64,000 nt of DNA, taken from the NCBI GenBank assembly GCA_900239685.1, contig OENT01000865.1:1-64000 (forward strand), read 5' to 3'. The notes under the pieces were generated by a model. That model was given only the letters and a program-made list of their open reading frames with translations, made no database searches and had not been told where the DNA came from. Position 1 is the stretch's first letter. Each line of letters begins with the position of its first letter. Positions 25,042-38,003 of the stretch are shown here, piece after piece. A program made the translations under genes and the position numbers. Source of the stretch: Rotaria macrura (taxonomy: Eukaryota; Rotifera; Eurotatoria; Philodinida; Philodinidae).

Positions 25042-28000
25042 TTTCAATATTTTAATCAAAATATTTATCGAACGATGAGAATATATGACAAATACTGAAA
25101 ATATACTAGTTAATAGTAGCACTTCTTAATGCATTGGATTTTTATCTCATTAAACTAAATAATGATTCAATGATTTATATGTAGAATTGAAGCATTTTTC
25201 AAGAGTTATCAAATTCATAATTAAAGTACTATTCTGTCGTATAAATTTATTATACAATTGAATTCAGTGTGCACGAATCAATTATTCAATTAATCACCAA
25301 AAATGAGTTTTTTAGTTTTAGACTTCGATGTTAGATTGAAACCTCATAAATTTAGTATCAACGTGTTCGTCTCAACATGCTCGTTCCGTTGATATAAACT
25401 TCAATAGGATTTATTAGGAAAAATATCAATGGACTGATTTCAAATTTGAAGTGACACCGCCTTTGCCATTGTACTATTGAATTCATCGGTAGCGTTTTTT
25501 TTTCTAATAAAAGGCAAGGTAATTATGCTTGATTTTTATCATCTGATAGTTAATTCGATAGATTATTCCTAAGCAAATTCTCGAGATAAGAGGTGCCAGA
25601 GAATGTTACAACATACATTCAAAGTTTATATAGTTTGATTTAGTCAAAACTGATAAAAATATTGCCCAAAATACGTATTTTGATTGAAACTACACAGAAT
25701 ATTTGACGGAAGTCCTTTTCTGTTTATTTATTTAATTATATAATGCAGATGACAATTAATTATTGTTCACGCGATATAAACTAATTGATAATCGGAAACG
25801 TCAGGTGAACTAACTTTTTTCTTGGTACATGTTTGTAAAATAGAATTTAATTGATTCTCATGGGTATTTTGTCCTTTCAAACCTTTTCAAACCATGTGCA
25901 TTTCACTTAAGAGTAAAATCTATATTTTGATCAGATACAACCATAGAGTGACTTTGCATGATCAGTCGAAAAGACTGTTTACATATTGGCAAGTTGAAGC
26001 GTAGCACATTATCGATTAATTAATCGTGTTTTAATTGCCTTTCAGATTTTGATCTGCTCTACTAATATGCACTGTTTTGTTAAGTTAGTTTTCTTTTCAA
26101 TTAAATTCATGATTTTCAATCTTTGAGCCATGCCATTTGTAGAAGAAGATGATATTATCGTACAGAGAACACAATTTAGCAACTAGACAACATCACAGGA
26201 ATGAAAAAAATAAACTCAAGGACTGGAAAATTTCAAAATGTTTTCAAGAACCGTGAAAGTTTGTTTTCATCTAGCTATAATGATCCATCATCTAGCTAAT
26301 GGAAATGCATTAAAGTTTAGAAAAAAATTCTCATGGTCTTTCTATATGATGAATTTTTTTAAATGACTTTCTCGACATCCAGACCTCTCAATATGTTACC
26401 ACCATCATTGTAATAAGCGATAAATATATCGTGAACTAGTTAGCATTGCTCTGAATAGATATCAAGGTGGAACAATGTGAAAACTTCCGATGGTCCGTAT
26501 GAATCAGTGCACAAATAATCTCAAGATTTGTATCTTACCAGTTATTTGCATCTTTTCACATATCAATATTTTTTCTAAAAAAATAAAAAAAGAGCTCATC
26601 ATCTGTCAGAAAACTGTTCCTGTCGATGGTTTAGCGAAAATTTCGGTCTCAAAAAGAATTAATATTGAAAGTGTTAAAGTTAAATATATGCTCAGATGCG
26701 TAATAAAACTTATAAACAACTCAAGCTGTGAAATGCGATAATCATATTCGTTGCTCGACACGATAGATATCTGTCTCATTTTGTTCTCAAACTGTTCTCC
26801 ACATTCTTCATATTAATGCTAACACGCTGGCTCACATGAGCAATCAACTATACACTTGAATTTTAATGAATCAACAATTAAGTTAATGATGCAGAAGTTC
26901 TATATGAGGATGAATGAATTTAAATGAATATGAAATATCAAGACATACACTTGCACGCTAGTAGATGGAAACTCTAATCGAGATATTAGAAATGATCCAT
27001 ATTTATACAAGTTATGAAAAAATAAAAAAGAAGCATAAAACAATTGCAACAGCAGTAAAAATAGTATTCTGATTTTTAAGTAAACATCCCGTTTCATAAA
27101 AATTTCCCATGATTCATTAGATCTACTAACCTTTCTGCCAGAATTGCGTTCATTATCAATACAATTTGGTAGGGTCTTGCTTAACAATGTTGCTGCAGTT
27201 GATTGGTTCATTGATTTTAATCTTGCCGTACATCAATCATGGGTTACAGGTCATCGAATCAAATATAAACGCCTTAGCCACACTGCTTATATTATTTCGT
27301 GGTTAAGAAATCATTAAACATGACGATAAATTTTTCCAAAAATGAGAGGTACAAAGTCGTACTTTTGTCCACAATTCAAAAGCTTTTTGTGCGACTCGAT
27401 TAAGAATCCAGTATCATTCATTTACTTCTTTCATTATTACAAATATTCAATCTAACATGAAACTTTCACTTTATACATCTCTATGACAACGATTTGGCTA
27501 TTGCTCTATCATAATCAGTAAATTAGTCATCGAAATGACTTGCTCCATCTCGTTCTCAAAAATTCTTCAACAACGCAAAAAGTAATCCTTTATTCCCATG
27601 CAATAAGTTGGAAATAACCATGAAGCTGTAAGAAGTTCTATCACACTCTTTTTCATCGACAAGTTTCACAAACTATCTCTCCTATTTGTTACGAAAACAA
27701 AATCATCTAACTAATTTCCAAAATTAAATATCATGGTATTTTTCTCGGTGTTAAATTATCTTTCCACTAGTTATGAGCTCGATCGTTGATAACTATTGAT
27801 GATTCGTAGTGATGACACATTTTACTCATGGAGAATCCATTTAATAATTATTAATTAATAACGTTCTCTTACAAAGCTACGTATACTGAAATATAAAATA
27901 ATAAAAATAGCTACTTTTTTAATAAAAGTAGTTCCATATCTATTTTTAATTTTTCATGCTTAAATATCTATGGAAAAAATCTCGTAGACTGAAGTAAAAT

Positions 28001-31000
28001 GTTTTCGCTCGATCGTTTACTTGTCTTTATCAGACTGTATTCTATTGATAGAAAATACCATACACGGTGAAGTCTTTGGCATTGCCAAATAAAAATAACA
28101 AGAAAAAAAGCACTTCAAGCATTCAGTAAGTAAGGATGTAGTTTCATGAAAGAATTTCGCGGAGCGATTGAAAATGTATTTTTGTTTCGATGGAAAAAAA
28201 ATTCTCACACCAATTTAGAATGGACATTCGAAATCTATTTTCAACTTGTTGAAGATTTTCTTCCAACTCACCTTGAAATCATGATGATTCTAAGCTCAAG
28301 TCCACCATTAGACGGTTTCTCGTTTTTCAGACAATTCAAAATTTAATTGAATATATCGTAGATCTTGATTTTTCATATAAATTTGTACACGATCGACTTA
28401 CGATTAATTTTCAACTAACTGAAGTTATTTGTTCTTGATCTAATGATAAGATTGTTCAATTTAAACTCTGTTTCTCATATAGATAATGAATCGAATTGAT
28501 AAGATCATTTGGAATGACACATCGATCATTTGATAAGACTACTTGTATTGAGATAACTAATTTTAATTCATGGAAAACTTGTAATGCATCAACATTGAAA
28601 AATTCTATCGAGTACATTTCAGTATTAAAGAGTAAAATTAGTGAGAAAATTAATAAATATGATATCTTGTGCAATAGAATAGACTGTTATTATTTCTTTA
28701 AACTAAGAAAGAATTAAAATAATATTTTTTCTTGCACTGACAAAGATATACTATTATAGTGTTGTGTTCGAATGAATGATAAGAATAGATTCATCAAGTC
28801 AACGATATATATTCTTAAAAGAGATTGATTTAATACTCAACGTTGTAATAAATATGGGAAACAGATAATTCAAAAATATTATTTATCTTCTATTAGTTTT
28901 GCCAGGAAGTCACCATTTCGAATATCTCGTTTTCAATTCCAACATAAGTCTGATTGAATATAATAATAGGCTAAAAGCTCGATTGCAATGCAAATTTTTC
29001 GACATTCTAATAATCATTAGGCATTGAATCGATATGCCATTGATTTATATAATAATCAAGCTCAAAGTATAATCTGATCAGTATCTATATCTTAATTTTG
29101 TCTAGAAATAAATAAATTTGTGTTATGCTATGTAGTTGAAAATTTTCGTTACTTTCGTAATAAACATGTTAAATCGATATCTTTGTGAGATTTTCTTATT
29201 AACATTCGAAAGTATTGCATGAGAAGGCAAAATTCTTCTTCTATCTTTCTTATCTTAAGTAAATTTAACAATATTAAAAATCTAAAATTATCTATTTTTT
29301 CGATATTAAAATTTTTCAGCGATGCTTACATTCTGGATCCTAGATTTAACCGTGAGTATTAATTATTTGACATAATACTACACCTGGTCACTGCAGTTCT
29401 CGCATTATGTGTGTTCCCCAGTTAAAATGAGCATGCGCAAATAGTTAACGAATAAATCATACTTTAAAATGTTATTCGTACGCATTCATTGTATATTTCA
29501 TCTATGCAACAAAGTATGTCAACACAATAGATTATTTATAATGATGCGTACTTCCTTGGTACTAGTATGTAATATGAGCTTCATCGAACCGTTTGTTGGA
29601 AATCAATCATTAGAATATATATTTGTTTTGATTTACACATGAAACTCTACTGTAGCATTCCAAAATATTTTATGCGATCGAATTGTGTAGTACAGCAGTC
29701 AATGAAATTAATTCGTCTCTATAGTTTTAGTTTCGTATCATATATAAGATCATTGAGACCATACTTCTATTTCACGAACAAAAACCAATAGTAAAAAAAT
29801 ACAACATCATGTCTATAATATCAAGGCAAAAGACAAACACTTTAGAAAATTAAGAAATGTCATATTATATAAAATTGTTCTACAATTTTTCAAAATGATA
29901 TACATCGTTCGTTTCTGAACTCCAAAAAATACAAGATATTTTATCGTCAAGGTTTACGTATTCCCAACCGTACCATACATGAGAGAATGTTCTGTCACAT
30001 AGGTCGTAAGGCAATTAGCATAAACTATCTATTACTGATGTACAAAATTTCATTAGTCGATCTATATGTAACGGCGTTCATCGTTTGACACACACGAGTA
30101 TTTTCACCGAATTTAGACGGTTGATGTAATTGATCGATAGCATTGTCAATGTGTGTAGGAAATCCTTACAAGAGGCGGAAAGTCTAAATCATTGATTTCT
30201 ATGAGATGATGAAAAATAAATATTACTAAACGAAGCAACGAGTGTAAACAAATCCGACCATTATAACTGAAGACATGCTCATAATGTAAACAATGATTCG
30301 TTCGACATGATCCTAGAATAAATTATAGTGTGTGCCCCGAAAGAAAAAAAGTTCTTCTCATTTGATTCGAGCCAAAACAAATATAATATTCGTACGAAAT
30401 CTCTCAAACATACTCTTTTCTGATGATGATAAAAGTATGCTTGATGCAAAATGTTCCTTTTATTCACAAGTAGTCTTTAAATGAATTGTTTTTGATAGCT
30501 TCCTTTTCACTAATCGATTGAGTGATAGCAGTTCTTAGTATTTTTTGAAGACAGAAGAGGATCATTAGTATAGTGTACAAAAAAAGCATCATTCAAACAA
30601 TGTTTTTATCTTCATGTTTTCATGCATATCTATTGCTACTTTCAGCACAGACGATGATTGACTAGGTGACAGAAGTTGAACATGAATGGTTCAATAAAGT
30701 TGAGGTAGTTTTCTTTATGACATATGTTTGAAAATGTATTTAAAAAAAAAGAATAATCGCAATATATATTTTCATTTTTTAGGCACATGAATCATCATTG
30801 CTAAAATATGAGAAATAATTATATTTTATTCTTCATTCTATTGAGTTTTGTGATGCACAATCTATCTGCATGTAAGAAATTTAATGAAAAATTCACGAAA
30901 AGCAAAACCATACATAGATATTAAAAATTCACACTGGTCATTAGAAGACTTGTTCGTATATCTTTTGTTTCACACACTTTCTACTCATATAGCAGGAAAA

Positions 31001-33351
31001 GAGACATACCAACGTTAGAATAATGAAAAAAAAAACAGGCTAACTTCATATTTAATACTTTAGCATTTTAAGTCGATGTAATATCATCAACTGTTCTGAT
31101 TTCATGATATATGTGTATTTTTTTTTGTATTTTAATAGGAAATTGTTGTAGTCAAAATATTCGGCATAAGCAAGCTCTACAAAGTAGAACATCATCGTTA
31201 GACTAAGACAGTAGGATTAAGTACTTCAAATTCCTTTATGTCGATTTTTAAAGCACTATCACGATCAGAACAAGGTCACCATGTCGTACTCCAAGGCCAA
31301 CGCATGTAGACGTACTCATACTTTACCAAACATGTAATTATTCAACTTTGCTAGTCGCTATCGTGTATTGGTTTTTGGTGAAAACTACAATCTGTTAACG
31401 AGAATAGGAATGGATCACATAGAATGAGAGACAATGGCATGGGACTGTTTCTTGTTTATTTGTGTTGCCAAGTAACATGTATACGTGTGAAGATCGATGG
31501 ATGGTTGTTAACTAGCATCATTGTTTTTCACTTGATATACCTTTCAAAATGACGATCATTATTATTTTGACATCAAGCATGTTTCCATTATTCTCTCGAT
31601 AATATCAATATGATGACTTAATGTAGTAGATACTATTGAGAGTGGGAAATGTATATCGACTAATTCATTTAAAATTTATGATCAGATAAGAACCAATAAA
31701 AACTAAAAGTGTTCATTGATAAGTATATTCAGCTACATCTTACTTAGTTCAATCTGATTCCATACTCGTTTTAGTACCATATTGTTTTATTATTTTGGTA
31801 AATATTCTTGAGTGAAGAACCTTTTTTCATGAAACATTAGAAGTAGATATCATAAGAGGAAATGTCAAAACAAAAATGTTGTTTCAGTGACCACTTGACG
31901 TAAAATTCTTGATACATTAGTCGAGAAAATTAGTGTTTGCTCTTACCCCTGAACCTTGCTCCAAGAAATGGGACACATCTGTTGTAGTAAAATGCGTATT
32001 ATCTAACACATATTTAGAAGATTTAAAATGAAATGAATGATACTATGAAATTTGATGAGTATTCCAATTGAAATTGTTAACTGTTCGAGCGTAAAACCTC
32101 AGAAACAAAACACGCGATAGATGAAAGTGTATCACTAATAGAAATGAACTATTCCAATATAGATAAATATCAATACAGGTTAAAGTGAACTTTCATTGCA
32201 AATTTATTATTTAATTATTTTAACAAAATTTTTAAGAAACGGAGAATAACATGAAGTTGCCAAATTGCTCTGAGAAAAAAGATCTTCCTAGAAATTCTGC
32301 TAAGAAACCGATCGAATCATGTATGTAAACTAAACTTAACGAAACAAGGATACTAGGCTAAAATTTTAATTTTTCTTTTGAAACTACAAATAAATATTTT
32401 GAAATTATAATAAACACGCACAATTCAACAGAGTTCTTAAAATTTATGAAATATTCTTTGATTCAGTATGTGAAGTTTTCTTTTTTCAATAGGTAAGGAA
32501 GCATTTCAAGAGATGTCAGATCACTCCTCAATGATAAATAGAAACTTAGTATTCTCCCTTATCATTACAAAAACAATAAATGTTTCGAGAAAAAAAACAG
32601 AAACATTATAGATAATTTTGATTGTGTACTGATTTTGTTTATGAGCCCTTTGATTATTATTATTATTATTATTGTTGACTTCTATAAACATAAATAACTG
32701 AAAGATACTTATTTGCTCTCATTCATACTTATAGTAGCGTCGCATAAGAGAGCCTGACGTCCTCCATTTTTATTAATTTATTAAACTCATCGGAAATATT
32801 CTCATGTCACATCTTGTTAAATTTGTAGTACATCAAATCAAGTTTTTCTCTAGTCATTCTGTTTCTGTATGCACACATCGCTTTCATTGTCTCTTATAGA
32901 AAGAACTGCTTCAGTCCCATGTAGCATCCTTGTAATATTCCTCTACCAAACATAGAAAATACAAATAACAACAGATTCACGCACTGACACAGTTGAAACA
33001 TCTACATGGTATTCATAGAAAACAATCCAATGTTTCAACCTTTAGTATAACTAGCAACATCTGTTGAGTTATTTTCGTACGAAATTGAACGAGAGAAGTT
33101 TTTCTCTTAGTTCTATTCATTTTATTTGAAACAAATTATACAAAAAGCAATTTTACAAAGTAAAAAAATATAACAATAACAGGAAACAACTTTCTTTTAA
33201 ATACATATCGTATTAAAATTGGAAAAAAATTATTTGTTTTATGAAAATATCTCTTGACTATATTCAGAATCAGTGCATCTACACTATTGTTTCTATTTCA
33301 ATCTCTTGTTTTAAAACGAACAAAAGGATTTAGTGTCATCATATAACAGTT
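25042..33351. other. Gene-poor stretch; no supported gene
   Basis: 8.3 kb without a gene I can support. Candidate scraps are a minus-strand exon-like segment at 27211..27131 (starts ATG, ends AAG before GTTAGT, but no partner exon found), a minus-strand 72-codon frame at 28674..28456 with a hydrophobic start, and a 23-codon frame at 31238-31309. An ATT trinucleotide run lies at about 32,655-32,679. Part of the right end is presumably the 3' UTR of the bZIP gene. Confidence 0.45.
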
Positions 33352-34320
33352 TCAATGAACATCAACACGTTCAAGTTCTTTAACAGCAGCAGATGGTAAT
33401 TCTTGATTCAGTTCCTTGTAAAGAGATTTTAACACGTGTAGCTCCTTCATCAATAAATCGACTCGATCATTTAATGCCCGATTTTCATTAGCCAATTGTT
33501 TCATTTTATGTTCGCTGTCTTTCTGTTTTTCTTTTGCTTTCAATCGACTTTTTTTGACAGCTTCATTATTCTTTATTCGTCGATCATGATATTCATCTGA
33601 GTATTTGATGACTTGTTTATTACCAAATCGTGCTAATTTACGTACTGGACCACCACTTTTTTTTAAGCCACGTCGATTTATATCATCACGTTCATTGTCG
33701 TCTGATACAGATTCAACTGATGAAGTTCTTTCATCATAGGTTGTCGAGGGAATACTTGCCGTCATACCTATATCATGAAGATATTCGTCATTGTGTTCCA
33801 TGGATATGTCTGTAAGGTCTTTGAATGTCATATCAGGACAGGAAGTAGGTAATCGATCAATAGAATGAATAGGAAAGCTATCTAACCAATCGTCGTCCAA
33901 TGTGGAAGATAATTCGGTATTGTTCAAAAGTTGTTCAAGGAATTGAGAGTCTTCAGCCGGTAGTTCGATGGACGTTTCTGAAGTTGTATGTTCAGACAGT
34001 GACAAAGGAAGAGGATCAGGAATAGAATCAGTAATAGATGATTTGCTTGCTTCGGGTACCTGAAGAGAACACAAGAGTTTTAATTCAGACTTGATTTTCA
34101 TAATGGCTGCAATAGCTGCTGCCGTTGTTAATCTTTTATCGGTTGCTTGCTGTCTATTATTCTCTTCTTTCTCAAGCTCATTCATAAATTCATGATTTGT
34201 TTTAATATAATCATGATCAGTCTTACCGAATCGAAAATTGTTGGGGATTCCATTCGATGATTTACGACACTGGTTTGTTTCTTGTAGAGCAAACTTCTTG
34301 GTATACTTATTATCGGGCAT
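33352..34320 (-). CDS. C/EBP-like bZIP transcription factor, intronless, 322 aa
   Basis: A single open frame. The C-terminus is a bZIP domain: the basic region around residues 241-268 contains YHDRRIKNNEAVKKSRLKAK, the C/EBP-class signature (family consensus RRxxNNEAVxKSRxKxK), followed by a leucine zipper with heptad leucines at 276, 283, 290 and 297. The spacing and the stretch KELHVLKSLYKEL resemble C/EBP-gamma/beta zippers. By family it would bind CCAAT/enhancer-like DNA as a dimer in the nucleus. The N-terminal 240 residues are acidic and Ser/Thr-rich (for example DDDWLDSFP), compatible with an activation domain, which would favour an activator C/EBP over the short gamma type. The start at 34320 is the first methionine of the frame. 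C/EBP genes are commonly intronless, which fits. Identity within the C/EBP family beyond class level is uncertain. Confidence 0.88.
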   Translation of the reverse strand: MPDNKYTKKFALQETNQCRKSSNGIPNNFRFGKTDHDYIKTNHEFMNELEKEENNRQQATDKRLTTAAAIAAIMKIKSELKLLCSLQVPEASKSSITDSIPDPLPLSLSEHTTSETSIELPAEDSQFLEQLLNNTELSSTLDDDWLDSFPIHSIDRLPTSCPDMTFKDLTDISMEHNDEYLHDIGMTASIPSTTYDERTSSVESVSDDNERDDINRRGLKKSGGPVRKLARFGNKQVIKYSDEYHDRRIKNNEAVKKSRLKAKEKQKDSEHKMKQLANENRALNDRVDLLMKELHVLKSLYKELNQELPSAAVKELERVDVH

Positions 34321-35763
34321 ATTGCTGTATTTAGATCGATAAAAGTGGAAATATCCGTTCTTGGTTTTTTATCGTACTTTTGTTTATGAGCCACAGTCAA
34401 TGTCGTTTGAAAAATAAGATTATGTGTTGAAATATAGACCTGCACCGTTTTTGATGAATTTGAAATATCCGAATAATGACAGAGCTGCTAAGAAAGCAAG
34501 TATGTCTGTACGTTCTTCTTTTGAGTAAAGAAAATGTAATGTCGAAATTTTCACCTTTTATCGATGTTTTTTTTCTCTTACTAGCAGCTTTCGCAATTAC
34601 ATGGGATGTTATTGCACCAAACTTTTTCCGGTGGTGAGTCAAATGGGTGGGTTTTTTTCTATCTTTATCAATATTTACAACTGAAATGGCGAAGTTAAGA
34701 AGAAAAAAAATTCGACTGCAACCAGAGAAAAACTACACGAAATTCATGAATACTCTTACAGAGACAAAAATAAATAAAAGTGAACTTACCAATAAATTAA
34801 AATTGCCGACTATCAAATGTTTTGCTGACTATTTCTTGTAAAATAGTAGTGTGTGCGACTCAATCTAGTTTGCGTTCCATAATGTTTATCGAATAGAATG
34901 TATATGAATGCAGAAGAATTGCGAGAAACTTTCTTTTCACAATGACATTGATGCTTTGAAACTAAAGGCGAAAAAGAAATTTTTAGTTGTATATATATGC
35001 CATTGCAATAGCCGTATTTTTTTTTGAAGAGAATCGTAATTACGCAATAATGTCATTGCAAAATAACATTACTCATTTAAGAAAAAGTAGTTCTATTCTG
35101 TTCTCCTTTTTTCGCGAATCTTACTTGTACGACTCGTGGGCGAAAAACATCATGGGATATTTACATGCACACAAAAAAAAATATATCAGATCGATTTATT
35201 TTTCTTTCACCGTCTAATACAAGTTATGATTGGTTAAGAAGTAACAGAAAAGAAAACTATAGTTACTATTGTGAAATTACGCAGATAAATGTTTTGACGT
35301 AGTGTCTGATGCAAAGTTGTCAAAGATGAAGCAATCATTATTTCTTATATTCGATAATGATAGAGCCGTACTATACAAACACTGAGTTCAATATATGAAC
35401 CATTTTCTATGAACATTTCATCATGTTACAGTGACGTATACTAATTAAATTTAATATTAACGTCACATTGAATATGTAAACCTTGACATATATCATTAAT
35501 TTAATATATCTATTTTGTATGCATGTACATAGATGTTTTCATAGGTGTACATTTGTTTCTTCCCACAAAATGATCTTGAATAAATTTTGGGCATCCTATA
35601 CATCTTATTAAATGTAAATCGAAACGCGAGAATGTATTGATAGATTCAGAAAATTTTTCTTCTTCTGGTTGTTTCATTTAATAATTTTTGAGTTCAATGT
35701 AAATCAGAAGTAGAAAAAGAAGAAGAAAGAAAGAAACGCATTTTAATAACGAAACATAAAAGA
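34321..35763. other. Divergent intergenic region between bZIP and TMEM179-like genes
   Basis: Probably holds both promoters, since the genes are transcribed away from one another. A short plus-strand frame at 34686-34841 (starts MAKLRRKKIRLQPEKNY, 51 codons) looks slightly coding-like, but no continuation was found. No terminal repeats. Confidence 0.4.
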
Positions 35764-37884
35764 ATGCATGTTGTAAATGATACAACGAAAAAACAGGTTT
35801 CATTGAATTCGACAACATCGCCTTCAAAATCCAATAGTACGTCATCATCCTCTGCTAGAACAGCCGATCAGTCGATACGTCAAACTGATAAACATATTTG
35901 GCGTGCGATCGATTTTTTGCACATTATTATTATGTTCTTTTCACTCTATACGGCTATTGTTGTTGCCATGTTACGAAATGAACTACAAGAACAGTAAGCT
36001 CACATAGTCAAGGTTTCATCATAAATCTCTTTTCGAATATATGTATGTATGCTTTTACATCATTAGATGTCCATTATATGCTAAACTTTATCTTCGTGAT
36101 AACGCAACACGTATTTCTTCCGAAACAATCGTTCAACCAACTGAATGGGGTGGCGTTTATACTTGTGAATTTGCATCGTTTGCTTATCTTTCTGCATTTG
36201 TTCTTTCGTTTATTTCACTTTGGGTTCATATCGTTTTTCGTCGAGTTATTCGAACAGAACGCTTACTACGCTTACCTATTGGATTATGTATATTAATATT
36301 TGCTTTGATAACACTTGTTGCAACACTTGTTGCTACTGACGGTGTTATTAAATTTTGTTCCAATAGTCAAGAGAATATTTGTTCATCATCAGGGCCAGCG
36401 ATATTCAGTAGATCACGATGGAAAGTTCTGTCTTTGCCTATTGGTACGATTTGATTTCTTTGAACTTAACTCGAATTATAAGAAAGTCTAATACACATAT
36501 GCACATTTTAGGTGGATGGTTAACAACTTTATCTATATTATTAAATGTATTTGTTCGTGGAATTCAACTTTTTTCTAAACCGAAAAAATCTCCCGAAACA
36601 TTAAAGTTACTTCTTACTCAACTGATGGCACAACGACATCAAAATAAAATTGATAAAGATTTTAGTGATCATGGATCTCAAATTTCACGATTATCAGGAG
36701 ATAAATTTCGTTCACAGGTAACTATTAAATTTGTCTAAAAACTTTCATTATCGATATTTCAGTCTTTACATCGATACCCAATTGAACATATTGATAATCG
36801 AGAATATTCTCCAGAACTTTATCCATATTATCATAATCCTATTCCACAATATCGTCAAATAGAAAAGCATTCACGTTTTCAACGTATATGCTGCTCATGT
36901 TTTCACCGCCGCCGCCGTCGTCGTCGTCGCAGTCGTAGTCGTAGCCGTAGCCAATCTTTTCAAGAATCTTATCGACCATTTGTTATTCCTGAAGAATATT
37001 TTCATCGGCTTAATAATCTTAAACAAGATGGAACAGTTCCAATAAATTTATGTCATCGTCATTCCTTGCATCATCATCCTGTTGAACAACAAACACAGAC
37101 TGATTTAATGCCACAACGTAAAAGTATTGATGAGACAAATGAAACACCATTTTTAGGGCGACGTCGAAGTTCAGTTCGATTCGAAGATGAATTACCTTCA
37201 GTGAAAATGCTTAATGAAACATCGACATCACCGAAACATGAATCCATTCCAATAGTTAATAAACAACATGAAGAAAAAATAATTCCAATAGCTGAAAATC
37301 ATCTTGAACGAAATGTATCATTCCGCAATAATGAAGATGATCTATGGACAACGATTACTATTAATGCCGATCAATCTGTACCGATACAATCAAGTCACTT
37401 CAGTAGATTATCTTTAGAAAATTTATCTATTGTAGACACATCTATGTTAAATAATGACACTGGCGTAACTGCTATTCATGTTAATAGTATTCCATCCACT
37501 GAGCTCGTATCATCTAATATTGTCGAAAATCGAATTCCACCAGCGTCAGAACCACCTCGTATAGTAAAAAAAAATCAATCCGTAAAACATCAATTCAAAC
37601 CACAGATAACACCAGCTTCTCGTTCTCACACAGCATCAAGTGAAGATGACACTGATTTACGTAATATAAAACCTGTTGAAGAGATTCAAGCCATTGTAAC
37701 AGATAAATATAATTACAATAATCTATCACAGGCATTGAAATCTAATGTTGAACGATTAAAAAATACTTTCATCCATGCCCAAGAAAGTCAACCTCATTAT
37801 GAGAGTCCGAAAAATCTTCGTACAACATTATCACAAAAATCTTTTCAACATGCCAACATTCGCAAATATTCAAGTGATTGTTAA
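35764..37884 (+). CDS. Four-TM membrane protein, TMEM179-like, with Arg-rich cytoplasmic tail
   Basis: Exons are 35764..35993, 36067..36443, 36512..36717 and 36763..37884; introns of 73, 68 and 45 nt are all GT-AG, and the phases join to 644 aa. Four hydrophobic segments: FLHIIIMFFSLYTAIVVAML in exon 1; FAYLSAFVLSFISLWVHIVF and LCILIFALITLVATLVA in exon 2; WLTTLSILLNVFVRGIQLF in exon 3. The first loop has CPLYAKLYL...EWGGVYTCEF, which resembles the cysteine/EWG pattern of TMEM179, a poorly understood neuronal membrane family. Exon 4 adds a 374-codon tail unlike that family: an HRRRRRRRRSRSRSRSQS tract, then Ser/Thr-rich low-complexity sequence. The exon 2/3 junction is the weakest point: exon 2 ends with LSLPIG, while a +1 frame there reads ESSVFAYW, closer to a TM start, so a frameshift or another splice is possible. 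Family assignment is by pattern only. Confidence 0.75.
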
Positions 37885-37966
37885 TATAAATATAATCTTG
37901 TATGTTTGAAGTCTCATCAATCATGTGCAATTTAAATAGATCATCTAACAACTTGTTTATTTAAGA

Positions 37967-37997
<31 letters not shown>

Positions 37998-38003
37998 CGC
38001 GTA
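37967..38003. repeat. (AT)n(GT)n microsatellite
   Basis: Run of AT dinucleotides passing into GT and GC dinucleotides, in the presumed 3' UTR of the TMEM179-like gene. Confidence 0.9.

Noticed and set aside
26900..27211. Minus-strand exon-like start (MNQSTAATLLSK...) followed by a donor-like GTTAGT
   Set aside because: No convincing next exon downstream; the rest of the open frame is phenylalanine/leucine-rich noise.
28456..28674. 72-codon minus-strand frame with a signal-peptide-like start
   Set aside because: Short, AT-rich composition, overlapped by an equally long plus-strand frame; no further support.
31238..31309. 23-codon frame MSIFKALSRSEQGHHVVLQG...
   Set aside because: Less AT-rich than its surroundings and coding-like, but too short and isolated to support.
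34686..34841. 51-codon frame MAKLRRKKIRLQPEKNY... between the bZIP and TMEM179-like genes
   Set aside because: Lysine-rich composition is expected in AT-rich DNA and no continuation exon was found.
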